Shown: positions 1 to 7,878 of the stretch, one piece after another
Layout: every line of letters begins with the position of its first letter
Numbering within the stretch: position 1 is the stretch's first letter
Assembly: GCF_006385255.1 (NCBI RefSeq)
Contig: NZ_VFJE01000056.1
Location: 310,001-374,000, forward strand
Origin: Flavobacterium microcysteis
GTDB lineage: Bacteria; Bacteroidota; Bacteroidia; Flavobacteriales; Flavobacteriaceae
Length of the DNA: 64,000 nt
Direction: 5' to 3'
Notes under the pieces: generated by a model
Told to the model about the DNA's origin: nothing
Database searches by the model: none
What the model saw: only the letters and a program-made list of their open reading frames with translations
Translations under genes and position numbers: made by a program

Positions 1-1287
1 TTGCCACAAGCAATTCCAGGTTCAGGTACAGGTATGACATTATGGTTGGTTTCTATGGCTATTTTCATCGCTTCTTCTTTGATGGGATCGTTGAACTACG
101 TAGTAACAGTTATCAACTTAAGAACTAAAGGTATGTCAATGACAAGATTGCCACTTACAATCTGGGCTTTCTTCATTACTGCAGTTATCGGTATCGTATC
201 TTTCCCGGTTCTTTTATCAGCTGCATTATTATTGATTTTCGATAGAAGCTTCGGTACTTCATTCTTCCTTTCTGATATTTATATCGCAGGAGAAGTATTG
301 CACTACCAAGGTGGTTCTCCAGTATTGTTCGAACACTTATTCTGGTTCTTAGGACACCCTGAAGTATATATCGTATTATTGCCAGCACTTGGTATTACAT
401 CTGAAATTATTGCAACTAACTCTCGTAAGCCAATCTTTGGTTACAGAGCGATGATTGCTTCTATATTAGCGATTGCATTCCTTTCAACTATCGTTTGGGG
501 TCACCACATGTTCATCTCGGGTATGAACCCGTTCCTTGGGTCAGTGTTTACTTTCACAACGTTGTTGATTGCAATTCCTTCTGCTGTAAAAGCATTTAAC
601 TACATCACGACCTTATGGAAAGGTAATCTGCAGATGAACCCTGCGATGCTTTTCTCAATCGGATTGGTTTCTACGTTCATTACGGGTGGTTTGACAGGTA
701 TCATCCTTGGAGATAGTACTTTGGATATTAACGTTCACGATACATACTTCGTTGTAGCGCACTTCCACTTGGTAATGGGTATCTCAGCACTTTACGGGAT
801 GTTTGCCGGAATCTACCACTGGTTCCCAAGAATGTTCGGTAGAATGCTAAACAAAAACTTAGGTTATATTCACTTCTGGGTGACTGCAATCTGTGCTTAC
901 GGAGTATTCTTCCCAATGCACTTTATCGGTATGGCAGGTCTTCCAAGACGTTACTATACAAACACAGCTTTCCCGTTATTTGATGACTTGCAAAACGTAA
1001 ACGTATTGATTACTGTATTTGCTTTAGTTGGAGGAGCTTTCCAGTTGGTTTTCCTTTGGAACTTCTTCGTAAGTATCTTCTACGGAAAGAAAGCAGTTCA
1101 AAACCCATGGAGATCCAATACTTTGGAATGGACAGCTCCAGTAGAACACATCCACGGAAACTGGCCTGGAGAACTTCCAGAAGTTCACAGATGGCCATAC
1201 GATTACAGCAAGCCTGGCTTTGATGATGATTTCGTTCCGCAAACAGTGCCAATGAAAGAAGGCGAAGAAGAACTTCACCATTCTTAA
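1..1287 (+). CDS. ctaD: Cytochrome c oxidase subunit I, C-terminal part (cut by window edge)
   Basis: This is the catalytic subunit of a heme-copper terminal oxidase, an inner membrane proton pump reducing O2 to water. The reading frame is open at base 1, so the N-terminus lies outside the window. The visible 428 residues carry the diagnostic motifs: GHPEVY (about residues 118-123), which supplies the CuB histidine and the cross-linked tyrosine; WGHHMF (about 166-171) with two more CuB histidines; and VVAHFHLVMG (about 251-260) with the heme ligands. Several hydrophobic helices follow, then a soluble tail rich in Trp and Pro. A strong terminator ends the transcript. The remaining oxidase assembly genes lie 24 kb away at 25.5-30.8 kb. 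The family assignment is certain; the oxidase subtype cannot be fixed without the missing N-terminus. Confidence 0.97.
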   Translation: MPQAIPGSGTGMTLWLVSMAIFIASSLMGSLNYVVTVINLRTKGMSMTRLPLTIWAFFITAVIGIVSFPVLLSAALLLIFDRSFGTSFFLSDIYIAGEVLHYQGGSPVLFEHLFWFLGHPEVYIVLLPALGITSEIIATNSRKPIFGYRAMIASILAIAFLSTIVWGHHMFISGMNPFLGSVFTFTTLLIAIPSAVKAFNYITTLWKGNLQMNPAMLFSIGLVSTFITGGLTGIILGDSTLDINVHDTYFVVAHFHLVMGISALYGMFAGIYHWFPRMFGRMLNKNLGYIHFWVTAICAYGVFFPMHFIGMAGLPRRYYTNTAFPLFDDLQNVNVLITVFALVGGAFQLVFLWNFFVSIFYGKKAVQNPWRSNTLEWTAPVEHIHGNWPGELPEVHRWPYDYSKPGFDDDFVPQTVPMKEGEEELHHS

Positions 1288-1304
1288 ATCATAAAAAGAG
1301 TACC

Positions 1305-1340
1305 AAAATCCGTTTCAAGAAATTGAAACGGATTTTTTTT
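1305..1340 (+). terminator. Rho-independent terminator after ctaD
   Basis: A 14-bp perfect stem (1305-1318 pairs with 1323-1336) with a four-base loop is followed by a run of T. It lies 18 bases after the ctaD stop codon. Confidence 0.9.
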
Positions 1341-1420
1341 TGAAAAAAGTTTTAGGTTTTTGTCCAATATTAAAATCTCGATTGTCATTACAGTATATAA
1401 CAATTAAAACTTCAAATAAA

Positions 1421-1873
1421 ATGGAACAAAGAATCAACATTCATGTAAAAGGGCAGGAGGCTATGAAAACACTTTTCGGCATTGGCGCCTACCTGAAAAA
1501 ATCACCTGTAGAACTAGCGCTTTTGGAATTAGTTTACTTTCGGGTATCTCAAATCAATGGCTGTGCTTATTGTTTGGATATGCATTCAAAAGATGCCCGT
1601 GCCAAAGGCGAAACAGAACAGCGTCTTTATGGTTTGAGTGCCTGGAGAGAAGCACCCTACTTTACAGAAAAAGAAAGAGCCGCATTTGCCTGGGCAGAAG
1701 AACTGACTAAATGTGAAGTAACAGATGCGGGTTATGCAGAAGTTGCAGCCCAATTTTCAGAACAGGAATTAATCGATCTGACTTTAGCGATTACAACTAT
1801 CAATACCTGGAACCGAATCAATATTGCTTTTCCTCATGCTATCGGAACCTATAAAGTTGGCCAGTTCGGTTGA
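1421..1873 (+). CDS. Carboxymuconolactone decarboxylase / AhpD-like protein
   Basis: This 150-residue protein belongs to the AhpD/CMD fold. It has the peroxidase-like motif with Cys48, Cys51 and His55 (CAYCLDMH), the redox pair and histidine used by AhpD-type alkylhydroperoxidases. The C-terminal part contains the usual AITTINTWNRI helix. An in-frame TTG at 1340 would add 27 residues, but it lies inside the ctaD terminator T-tract and the extension does not look like the family, so the ATG at 1421 is preferred. The next two genes encode a YCII protein and an ECF42-like sigma factor on the same strand, which suggests one unit responding to oxidative or chemical stress. The substrate is unknown. 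Confidence 0.9.
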   Translation: MEQRINIHVKGQEAMKTLFGIGAYLKKSPVELALLELVYFRVSQINGCAYCLDMHSKDARAKGETEQRLYGLSAWREAPYFTEKERAAFAWAEELTKCEVTDAGYAEVAAQFSEQELIDLTLAITTINTWNRINIAFPHAIGTYKVGQFG

Positions 1874-1925
1874 TTTTTAAATTGGAAACTTTCACTACAT
1901 TTAATACTATCAAAAACAAAACAAG

Positions 1926-2279
1926 ATGAATGAATTTGTATTAATAATTCGAAGAGATATGGTCAGCAAAGATGCCATACCATCGCCGGAACAAATGCAG
2001 GCGGCAATCAAACCATTCCAGGATTGGATTGGCGGTATAGCAGCACAAAATAAATTAGTTGCTCCACCCAAAAGATGGGACTCAGATGGGAGAGTAGTAA
2101 AACAAGATAACATAGTAACTAACGGACCTTATGCCGAAATAAAAGAATCAGTAGGAGGATTGTTCCTTATCAGAGCGGAAAACTATGATGAAGCCGTTGA
2201 AATCGCTAAAGGATGTCCTATTTTAAATTGGGGTGCCAGCGTAGAAGTACGTATGGCAGTTCAGACAGAATATAAGTAA
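1926..2279 (+). CDS. YCII-related (DGPF) domain protein
   Basis: The 117-residue protein is a single YCII/DGPF domain, a ferredoxin-like fold of unproven activity. Recognisable family pieces are the N-terminal FVLIIRRD strand, the central VTNGPYAEIKE segment and the C-terminal GASVEVR strand. The gene starts 52 bases after the AhpD-like gene and ends one base before the sigma factor ATG, so it is almost certainly co-transcribed and translationally linked with the latter. YCII proteins encoded next to a sigma factor with a long C-terminal extension are the hallmark of the ECF42 group. The upstream TACATTTA sequence near 1900 is one base off the usual -7 box, so a separate promoter is possible but weak. 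Confidence 0.9.
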   Translation: MNEFVLIIRRDMVSKDAIPSPEQMQAAIKPFQDWIGGIAAQNKLVAPPKRWDSDGRVVKQDNIVTNGPYAEIKESVGGLFLIRAENYDEAVEIAKGCPILNWGASVEVRMAVQTEYK

Positions 2280-2280
2280 G

Positions 2281-3513
2281 ATGGAAGACAGCCAGCTGCT
2301 GCATAATTTATTCAGGACAGAGTATCGGAAATTAGTTTCGGTACTCTGTTACCTGTTTGGTATTAAACACGTAGAAATTGCTGAAGATATTGTTAGCGAT
2401 ACATTTCTTGCCGCTACAGAAACATGGAGTTTGAAAGGCGTGCCGGAAAACCCTACGGCATGGCTGTATACGGTTGCCAAGAACAAAACCAAAAATTATC
2501 TCAAGCGGGATGTCTTTTTCGAACAGAAATTATCACCCGAGTTAAAATATGGGGCTGAGATGTCAGAAGAAATTGTCGTTGACTTGTCCTCTAAAAATAT
2601 TGCCGATAGCCAATTAGCGATGATTTTCGCTGTCTGCAATCCATATATCTCAACCGAGTCCCAGGTCGCTTTAGCTTTAAACCTGCTGTGCGGTTTCGGT
2701 ATTCAGGAAATTGCCGATGCTTTTTTGACCAACAAAGAAGTTGTCTACAAGAGAATCAATCGGGCCAAGGAAAAACTAAAGGTAGAAAACATTAAAATCG
2801 AACAGCCTACGGCATTAGAAATCAATGATAGGCTGGAACCCGTTCTCACAACCTTATACTTGCTGTTTTCTGAAGGATATTACTCCTCTTCACAAAATAC
2901 CATCTTGCGAAAAGATCTTTGTGCAGAAGCCATGCGGCTCGTTCATTTGTTAATGGAAAACAAGACTACCAATAAACCGTCCGTAAATGCACTATTTTCT
3001 TTAATGAGCTTTCATTCGTCACGATTCGATGCCAGAACCAATGAGAAGGGCGAAATCGTTTTGTATGACGACCAGGATGAGACAAAATGGAATCAGGAAT
3101 TGATTATCCAGGGAACCTATTTCTTAAACCAGGAATCAACAGGAGATACAATAACCAGATATCATTTAGAAGCCGGAATTGCCTATTGGCATACTCAGAA
3201 AGAAGATACCGACGAAAAGTGGGACAATATTCTTCAACTTTACAACAGCCTGCTCATATTAGAATATTCACCAATTGCAGCACTCAACCGTACTTTTGCA
3301 TTAGCCAAAGTTCATGGTAAAGAACTGGCGATTCAAGAAGCAGAAAAACTAAAATTGGAAGACAGCCACTTTTATTTTTCACTATTGGGACATCTGTATA
3401 CCGATTTTGATAATCATAAAGCACAAACACATTTTAAAAGCGCTTTGAAATTGGCTAAGTTGGAAGCCGACAAAGCAACTATTGAAAGAAATATTAAGAA
3501 GCTTGTCTTGTAA
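2281..3513 (+). CDS. ECF42-type RNA polymerase sigma factor with long C-terminal extension
   Basis: The first 170 residues form an ECF sigma factor: region 2 contains the IAEDIVSDTF helix (about 37-46), and region 4 contains the helix-turn-helix around GIQEIADAFLTN (about 140-151) followed by VYKRINRAKEKL. The remaining 240 residues are an extra domain, with the LYLLFSEGYYSS motif near 195-206 and helical repeat-like sequence to the end, as in DUF6596/TPR-containing ECF42 proteins. Total length 410 residues is typical of that group and about twice a simple ECF sigma factor. No anti-sigma factor is visible nearby; in ECF42 the extension itself is thought to control activity. Its likely targets are its own neighbours. 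Confidence 0.93.
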   Translation: MEDSQLLHNLFRTEYRKLVSVLCYLFGIKHVEIAEDIVSDTFLAATETWSLKGVPENPTAWLYTVAKNKTKNYLKRDVFFEQKLSPELKYGAEMSEEIVVDLSSKNIADSQLAMIFAVCNPYISTESQVALALNLLCGFGIQEIADAFLTNKEVVYKRINRAKEKLKVENIKIEQPTALEINDRLEPVLTTLYLLFSEGYYSSSQNTILRKDLCAEAMRLVHLLMENKTTNKPSVNALFSLMSFHSSRFDARTNEKGEIVLYDDQDETKWNQELIIQGTYFLNQESTGDTITRYHLEAGIAYWHTQKEDTDEKWDNILQLYNSLLILEYSPIAALNRTFALAKVHGKELAIQEAEKLKLEDSHFYFSLLGHLYTDFDNHKAQTHFKSALKLAKLEADKATIERNIKKLVL

Positions 3514-3526
3514 TAGCACGAAAATT

Positions 3527-4264
3527 TTAAAGTCTCCAATCGGTTTTTGCTATTTTTTTCTTTCCCCAGGCAATGACCTGCACACCTTCAGAATAATTAA
3601 TCAAATCAGGTTCTCTTCCTATCAGGTTTTTATATCTCGGGTAGGATAGCGCCATATCTGATATCGTAAGTGCTTTTAATGGCCATTCCGTATGGTGAAT
3701 TTCATATTCATTGATAAAACTTCCATCGTCTTGAAAAAGCGCATAACGTTCCGTCAGCCATCGCTCCAAATCCGTTTTTGTAGTTGTCGGTTCGCCTATT
3801 GTAAATTGAACATTGAGTTGGTCTTCAAACTCGGTATTGGATGAATCATAAAATTGCTCTTCACGTTTTATTTTAGAATACCGATACGGAAGTTTAGAGA
3901 TACTCTTTGCAACCTGACAGGACAAATTTTTTCCGCCTTCCATACTAAGAAAATACACTCCCGTTTTGCCTTTTTTCTTAATATAAGTCCTGACATTGAT
4001 TTCCAGAAAATTTGAAATAGGAGCAAAAGCAGGCATATATCTCGGACGGATCTTTTCCATTGCAAAAGCCACTACAGAAACCCAGGGCTTGCCTTCAAAC
4101 AGGTCAATTTCTAATTCTTCAGGTACAAATTTCTGCAATTCTTCTATGTCGACTTGCCAGTGTAAAAACAAAACATCATTCCATTCCTGATAAAAACGCC
4201 AACTGCTTTTTGGGATTTCCCAAGGACGATGTTTTGTATTCTCTAAAATTTCGCTTAGCTTCAT
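3527..4264 (-). CDS. DUF2071 (YqjF-like) family protein
   Basis: The 245-residue protein matches DUF2071/YqjF proteins, which share the acetoacetate decarboxylase-like fold. Supporting segments are the N-terminal WRFYQEWNDVLFLHWQV, the PEELEIDLFEGKPWVSVVAF strand region, and the NVRTYIKKKGKTGVYFLSMEG core. No signal peptide or membrane helix is present, so it is cytoplasmic. Its ATG overlaps the stop of the upstream permease gene in an ATGA arrangement (4261-4264), which indicates translational coupling. Its 3' end faces the sigma factor gene, 13 bases away, with no obvious terminator between them. Catalytic function is not known. Confidence 0.85.
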   Translation of the reverse strand: MKLSEILENTKHRPWEIPKSSWRFYQEWNDVLFLHWQVDIEELQKFVPEELEIDLFEGKPWVSVVAFAMEKIRPRYMPAFAPISNFLEINVRTYIKKKGKTGVYFLSMEGGKNLSCQVAKSISKLPYRYSKIKREEQFYDSSNTEFEDQLNVQFTIGEPTTTKTDLERWLTERYALFQDDGSFINEYEIHHTEWPLKALTISDMALSYPRYKNLIGREPDLINYSEGVQVIAWGKKKIAKTDWRL

Positions 4265-5691
4265 TCAGACTGACCTTCCTCAGATTTTGGTTTCGTGAAA
4301 TAATAAACAGGAATTCCCGCCAACATAATGGCAACACCCCAACCGCAGGTTTCAAGTCTTGTAATCAAAAGCGAAATGCATAAGGCAGAAGCAGTAATGA
4401 TATAAAGTATAGGAAGTACAGGATAACCAAAAGCTTTATAAGGTCGTTCAGCATCAGGCATCTTTTTTCGAAGTATAAATATGCCGTAAATTGTCAATAT
4501 GTAGAAAATAATAACGATAATCATCACATAGTCGAGCAAGGCTCCATATTTTCCGGTAAGGCATAAAACCGAAGTCCAGATACATTGTGCCCATAAAGCC
4601 CAGGCAGGAACACTTGCCGTATTCAGTGCGGCCGCTTTTTTGAAAAACAATCCGTCTTTTGCCATAGTATAATACACCCTTGCTCCGGCCATAATCAGTC
4701 CGTTGTTGCAGGCAAAAGTGGAAATCATAATCATGATGGCAATAATCAATGTACCAATATTGCCAAAAATATAGTTGGATGCCACTACAGCCACCCGGTC
4801 AGATTTTGCAAAAGCAATTTCTTCAAACGGCACAACAGCCAGATACATCAGGTTGGCAAGGATATAAAGAACAGTCACAATAAAAGTTCCTAAAAATAGG
4901 CTCAGTCCCACATTGCGTTTTGGGTTTTTCATTTCTCCTGCAATAAAAGTCACGCCATTCCAGGCATCGCTGGAAAATAACGAACCCACCATAGCGGCTG
5001 AAATTCCGGTTATCAAAGCGGTACCGCCAATAGGCAACCATGAGCCTGTTTTGGCATCAAATGATTTGGTGTTCCAGGCATCGGCCCAATTGGCATTCCA
5101 GATATCTGCTTTTGCTGCCATAAACAATCCAAAAACTACGAGACCGAGAAGAGAAAGTATTTTAATGATAGTCAAAACAGTCTGAAGCGTCTTACTGTTT
5201 TTAACGCCACGACTGTTGATATAAGTCAGCAGTATAATCGTAATGATAGAAACAATCTGAGCCGCATTCAGCTTAAAAGAACCAATCGTAAACAAAATAT
5301 TTTCATCGCTCAAAGGTTCATACAAATAAGCTGCAAATTTTGAAAAAGCAACACCAACGGCAGCAATCGTACCGGTTTGTATGACGGCAAAAAAGCTCCA
5401 ACCATATAAAAAAGCAATCAGTTTATTATAAGCTTCCTTAAGATAAACGTATTGTCCGCCTGCTTTTGGGAACATTGAGCTTAACTCTCCGTAACTCACT
5501 GCGGCAATAACGGTTATCAGTCCAGAAATAACCCAGATTAAGGTTAGCCATCCGGCAGAACCTACTTGTCTGGCGATATCGGCACTCACAATAAAAATTC
5601 CGGAACCAATCATGGAACCCACAACTAGCATCGTTCCATCCAATAATCCTAACTCTCGCTTTAAATGATTGTCTTCTTGTTGGTCTTTCAT
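4261..5691 (-). CDS. APC-family amino acid permease
   Basis: This 476-residue inner membrane protein has about twelve hydrophobic segments and the APC-superfamily first-helix motif GSMIGSGIFIVSA (about residues 26-38), where the broken helix binds substrate. The region around FPKAGGQYVYLKEAYN is typical of the LAT/amino-acid-polyamine-organocation branch. The C-terminus ends in a short charged tail. The gene is followed with a 4-base overlap by the DUF2071 gene, so the two form an operon. No TAnnTTTG box is seen directly upstream. The transported amino acid cannot be told from sequence alone. Confidence 0.92.
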   Translation of the reverse strand: MKDQQEDNHLKRELGLLDGTMLVVGSMIGSGIFIVSADIARQVGSAGWLTLIWVISGLITVIAAVSYGELSSMFPKAGGQYVYLKEAYNKLIAFLYGWSFFAVIQTGTIAAVGVAFSKFAAYLYEPLSDENILFTIGSFKLNAAQIVSIITIILLTYINSRGVKNSKTLQTVLTIIKILSLLGLVVFGLFMAAKADIWNANWADAWNTKSFDAKTGSWLPIGGTALITGISAAMVGSLFSSDAWNGVTFIAGEMKNPKRNVGLSLFLGTFIVTVLYILANLMYLAVVPFEEIAFAKSDRVAVVASNYIFGNIGTLIIAIMIMISTFACNNGLIMAGARVYYTMAKDGLFFKKAAALNTASVPAWALWAQCIWTSVLCLTGKYGALLDYVMIIVIIFYILTIYGIFILRKKMPDAERPYKAFGYPVLPILYIITASALCISLLITRLETCGWGVAIMLAGIPVYYFTKPKSEEGQSE

Positions 5692-5807
5692 ATAATTTTT
5701 TAAGGTTGTTTGTTAATTTGTGTTAAAGATATTAAAAAAACCTTATTTTGACTGATGTCGATTTTTTCTGTACCTTTCCTCATTCCCTAACTTTAAATTT
5801 TTTTGCT

Positions 5808-6119
5808 ATGAGCGATAAATATGCAGACATTCCATTGGTTCAAAATCAGGACAAAAGAAGATTCGAAATGGAAGTCGAAAATCATACGGCCTTTATTGAA
5901 TACATTATAAACAAAGACAACATCATGTATCTTACGCATACCGAAGTTCCAAAAGCTTTGGAAGGTAAAGGAGTGGGAGGAAGCATAGTTGGAAAAGCTT
6001 TGAATTATGTAAAGGATAACGGATACACTTTGGCTCCGCTCTGCCCGTTTGTTGCAGCCTATCTGAAAAGACATCCGGAATGGCAATCGATTTTGGCCAA
6101 AGGCTATAACGTAGGATAA
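5808..6119 (+). CDS. Small GNAT-type (YjdJ-like) N-acetyltransferase
   Basis: From the ATG at 5808 the protein is 103 residues, the typical size of the short YjdJ-like branch of GCN5-related acetyltransferases. It carries the acetyl-CoA loop GKGVGGSIVGKAL and the family C-terminus PLCPFVAAYLKRHPEW. The longer open frame from 5748 adds a sequence with no family match, so the shorter start is used. It stands alone between the divergent permease gene and ruvB. Substrate unknown. Confidence 0.88.
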   Translation: MSDKYADIPLVQNQDKRRFEMEVENHTAFIEYIINKDNIMYLTHTEVPKALEGKGVGGSIVGKALNYVKDNGYTLAPLCPFVAAYLKRHPEWQSILAKGYNVG

Positions 6120-6149
6120 TTAGCCCGGACTAAAAACGAACATTTTCTT

Positions 6150-6157
6150 TATCTTTG
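6150..6157 (+). promoter_or_regulatory. -7 box of ruvB (TATCTTTG)
   Basis: Match to the Bacteroidetes TAnnTTTG consensus. Only 4 bases separate it from the ruvB ATG, so transcription would start at or next to the start codon (a leaderless transcript). No clear upstream TTTG element. Confidence 0.6.
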
Positions 6158-6161
6158 CCAG

Positions 6162-7184
6162 ATGAATGCGAATCTAGATCCAACAAGCAACAATTACAAT
6201 CCGGAAGAACTTGATTTTGAGAAAAAATTAAGGCCTTTGTCCTTTGATGATTTCACGGGACAAGATCAGGTATTAGAAAATCTGAAAGTATTTGTTCAGG
6301 CTGCTAATCTTAGAAACGAAGCATTAGACCATACACTGTTCCATGGACCTCCGGGTCTTGGAAAGACTACGCTTGCTAATATTTTAGCAAACGAATTGGG
6401 AGCCGGTATCAAGATTACATCAGGCCCTGTTTTGGACAAGCCTGGAGATTTGGCGGGATTACTCACCAATCTTGAAGAGCGCGATGTGCTTTTTATTGAT
6501 GAAATCCATCGATTGAGTCCTATCGTTGAAGAATATTTATATTCGGCAATGGAAGATTTCAAGATTGATATCATGATTGAATCTGGCCCTAATGCAAGAA
6601 CCGTTCAGTTAAATCTGAATCCGTTTACGCTTGTAGGAGCTACAACACGATCGGGATTACTGACAGCGCCTATGCGTGCCCGTTTTGGTATCCAGAGCCG
6701 TTTACAATATTACACTACAGAACTTCTGACCTCAATAGTGGAACGCAGCTCAGCCATTTTAAAAATGCCAATTACGATGGAAGCGGCAATCGAAATTGCT
6801 GGACGAAGCCGTGGAACACCTAGGATTGCCAATGCCTTATTACGAAGAGTTCGTGATTTTGCACAGATTAAAGGAAATGGAAAAATTGATATAGAAATTG
6901 CAAAGTTTTCATTGAAAGCATTGCATGTCGATGCCCATGGACTGGATGAAATGGACAACAAAATCCTGACGACAATTATCGATAAGTTTAAAGGAGGCCC
7001 GGTAGGATTATCGACACTAGCCACAGCAGTTTCAGAAAGCGGTGAAACGATTGAAGAAGTCTACGAGCCGTTCTTGATCCAGGAAGGTTTTATTATTAGA
7101 ACACCTAGAGGAAGAGAAGTTACTGAAAAAGCCTATAAGCATTTAGGGAAAGTTCGAGCTAATATCCAGGGAGGGCTTTTTTAG
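6162..7184 (+). CDS. ruvB: Holliday junction branch migration DNA helicase RuvB
   Basis: RuvB is the hexameric AAA+ motor that drives branch migration with RuvA. The 340-residue length is normal. Walker A is GPPGLGKTT at residues 62-70, Walker B is LFIDEIHR at 110-117, sensor 1 is in the LVGATTRSG region, and the Arg finger region is APMRARFG. The C-terminal winged-helix domain ends in the usual NIQGG segment. The TAG stop codon shares its final G with the first unit of the word-repeat array that begins here. ruvA is encoded separately at 13.9 kb. Identification is certain. Confidence 0.99.
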   Translation: MNANLDPTSNNYNPEELDFEKKLRPLSFDDFTGQDQVLENLKVFVQAANLRNEALDHTLFHGPPGLGKTTLANILANELGAGIKITSGPVLDKPGDLAGLLTNLEERDVLFIDEIHRLSPIVEEYLYSAMEDFKIDIMIESGPNARTVQLNLNPFTLVGATTRSGLLTAPMRARFGIQSRLQYYTTELLTSIVERSSAILKMPITMEAAIEIAGRSRGTPRIANALLRRVRDFAQIKGNGKIDIEIAKFSLKALHVDAHGLDEMDNKILTTIIDKFKGGPVGLSTLATAVSESGETIEEVYEPFLIQEGFIIRTPRGREVTEKAYKHLGKVRANIQGGLF

Positions 7185-7253
7185 ATTTAAGATTTTTGAT
7201 TTAGGATATTTGATTTCTGACTTCTGAAATTTAGGATTTAAGATTTTTGATTT
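7184..7253 (+). repeat. Left word-repeat array (GATTT-like), flanking the four-helix-bundle gene
   Basis: Low-complexity array of GATTT-containing words. The 19-mer GATTTAAGATTTTTGATTT occurs twice, at 7184-7202 and 7235-7253, 51 bases apart. The first copy begins on the last base of the ruvB stop codon. The words are the reverse complement of those in the array on the other side of the next gene. Confidence 0.85.
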
Positions 7254-7307
7254 GTGTTGGAGGGTGTTTGAATAGAATAAGATATAAGCCATTTAAATTA
7301 ATTATGT

Positions 7308-7670
7308 ATGACCTCGGAAGAATTAAAGGCAAGAACAAAAAAGTTCTCGTTAATGGTAATTGATATGGTAGAAAAACTGCCAAATACAATTTCAGGAAGA
7401 GCAATTGCCTATCAGGTAGTCAGAAGCGGTACTTCGGTTGGAGCGAATTATAGGGCTGTTTGTAGAGCAAGAAGTGATAGAGAATTTATTTCTAAAATGT
7501 CAATTGTTATCGAAGAAGCTGATGAAACGTTATTCTGGGTAGAAATTCTTCAAGAGAAAAAATGGATTGATTGCTCACTTCTAGACCTAATCTGGAAAGA
7601 AGGCAACGAACTAACAGCAATCTTCGTCAGCACAGCCAAATCAATAAAATCACGTCTAAACAAATCTTAA
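7308..7670 (+). CDS. Four-helix-bundle protein (S23 / intervening-sequence protein family)
   Basis: The 120-residue protein belongs to the S23/IVP four-helix-bundle family, first known from insertions in 23S rRNA genes of some bacteria and later found in many intergenic sites. Family segments visible are LMVIDMVEKLP, the loop AIAYQVVRSGTSVGANYRAV (about residues 34-53), KMSIVIEEADETLFWVEIL, and the final basic helix. It has no signal peptide. It is flanked by inverted arrays of AAATC-like words (7184-7253 and about 7690-7800) and lies between ruvB and queG. No promoter box is seen. The molecular function is unknown; association with a mobile or spreading element is inferred from the flanks. 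Confidence 0.88.
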   Translation: MTSEELKARTKKFSLMVIDMVEKLPNTISGRAIAYQVVRSGTSVGANYRAVCRARSDREFISKMSIVIEEADETLFWVEILQEKKWIDCSLLDLIWKEGNELTAIFVSTAKSIKSRLNKS

Positions 7671-7689
7671 GTCTAAAAGTGTAAAGTCG

Positions 7690-7800
7690 CAAGTCTAAAG
7701 CCTAAAGTACAAAATCCTAAAATCAAAGATCCAAAATCTTAAATCCCAAATCTAAAATCAAAGATCACAAATCATAAATCCCAAAGTCATAAATCAAAAA
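7690..7800 (+). repeat. Right word-repeat array (AAATC-like)
   Basis: About a dozen degenerate words of the form AAATC(C/T)(A/C) follow the four-helix-bundle gene and run up to the first conserved codons of queG. The stretch 7733-7745 (AAAATCTTAAATC) is the exact reverse complement of 7184-7196 in the left array, so the two arrays are inverted. There are no fixed-length repeats with unique spacers, so this is not a CRISPR. Confidence 0.85.
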
Positions 7801-7878
7801 TCCAAATACACGCAATTTATAAAATCCGAAGCCCAGCGCCTCGGATTTATTTCTTGTGGCATATCTAAAGCAGGATTT
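7756..7878 (+). other. Conserved queG N-terminal codons lacking a start codon
   Basis: Reading in the queG frame upstream of the first possible start (TTG at 7879), the codons from 7804 give [19 protein letters not shown] and then ISKAGF, which aligns with the N-terminus of QueG proteins. The frame stays open back to a TAA at 7753-7755, but there is no ATG, GTG or TTG between that stop and 7879; only ATA (7774, 7789) and ATT codons occur. The 7756-7800 part of this frame is word-repeat sequence. Confidence 0.8.

Noticed and set aside
1340-1420. Upstream TTG start for the AhpD-like protein
   Set aside because: It lies in the T-tract of the ctaD terminator and adds residues not seen in the family.
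5748-5807. Earlier start of the small acetyltransferase
   Set aside because: The extra residues do not match the family, and ATG 5808 gives the usual length.
7690-7800. Regular short repeats suggesting a CRISPR array
   Set aside because: Words are 5-10 bases, degenerate and contiguous, with no unique spacers and no cas genes nearby.
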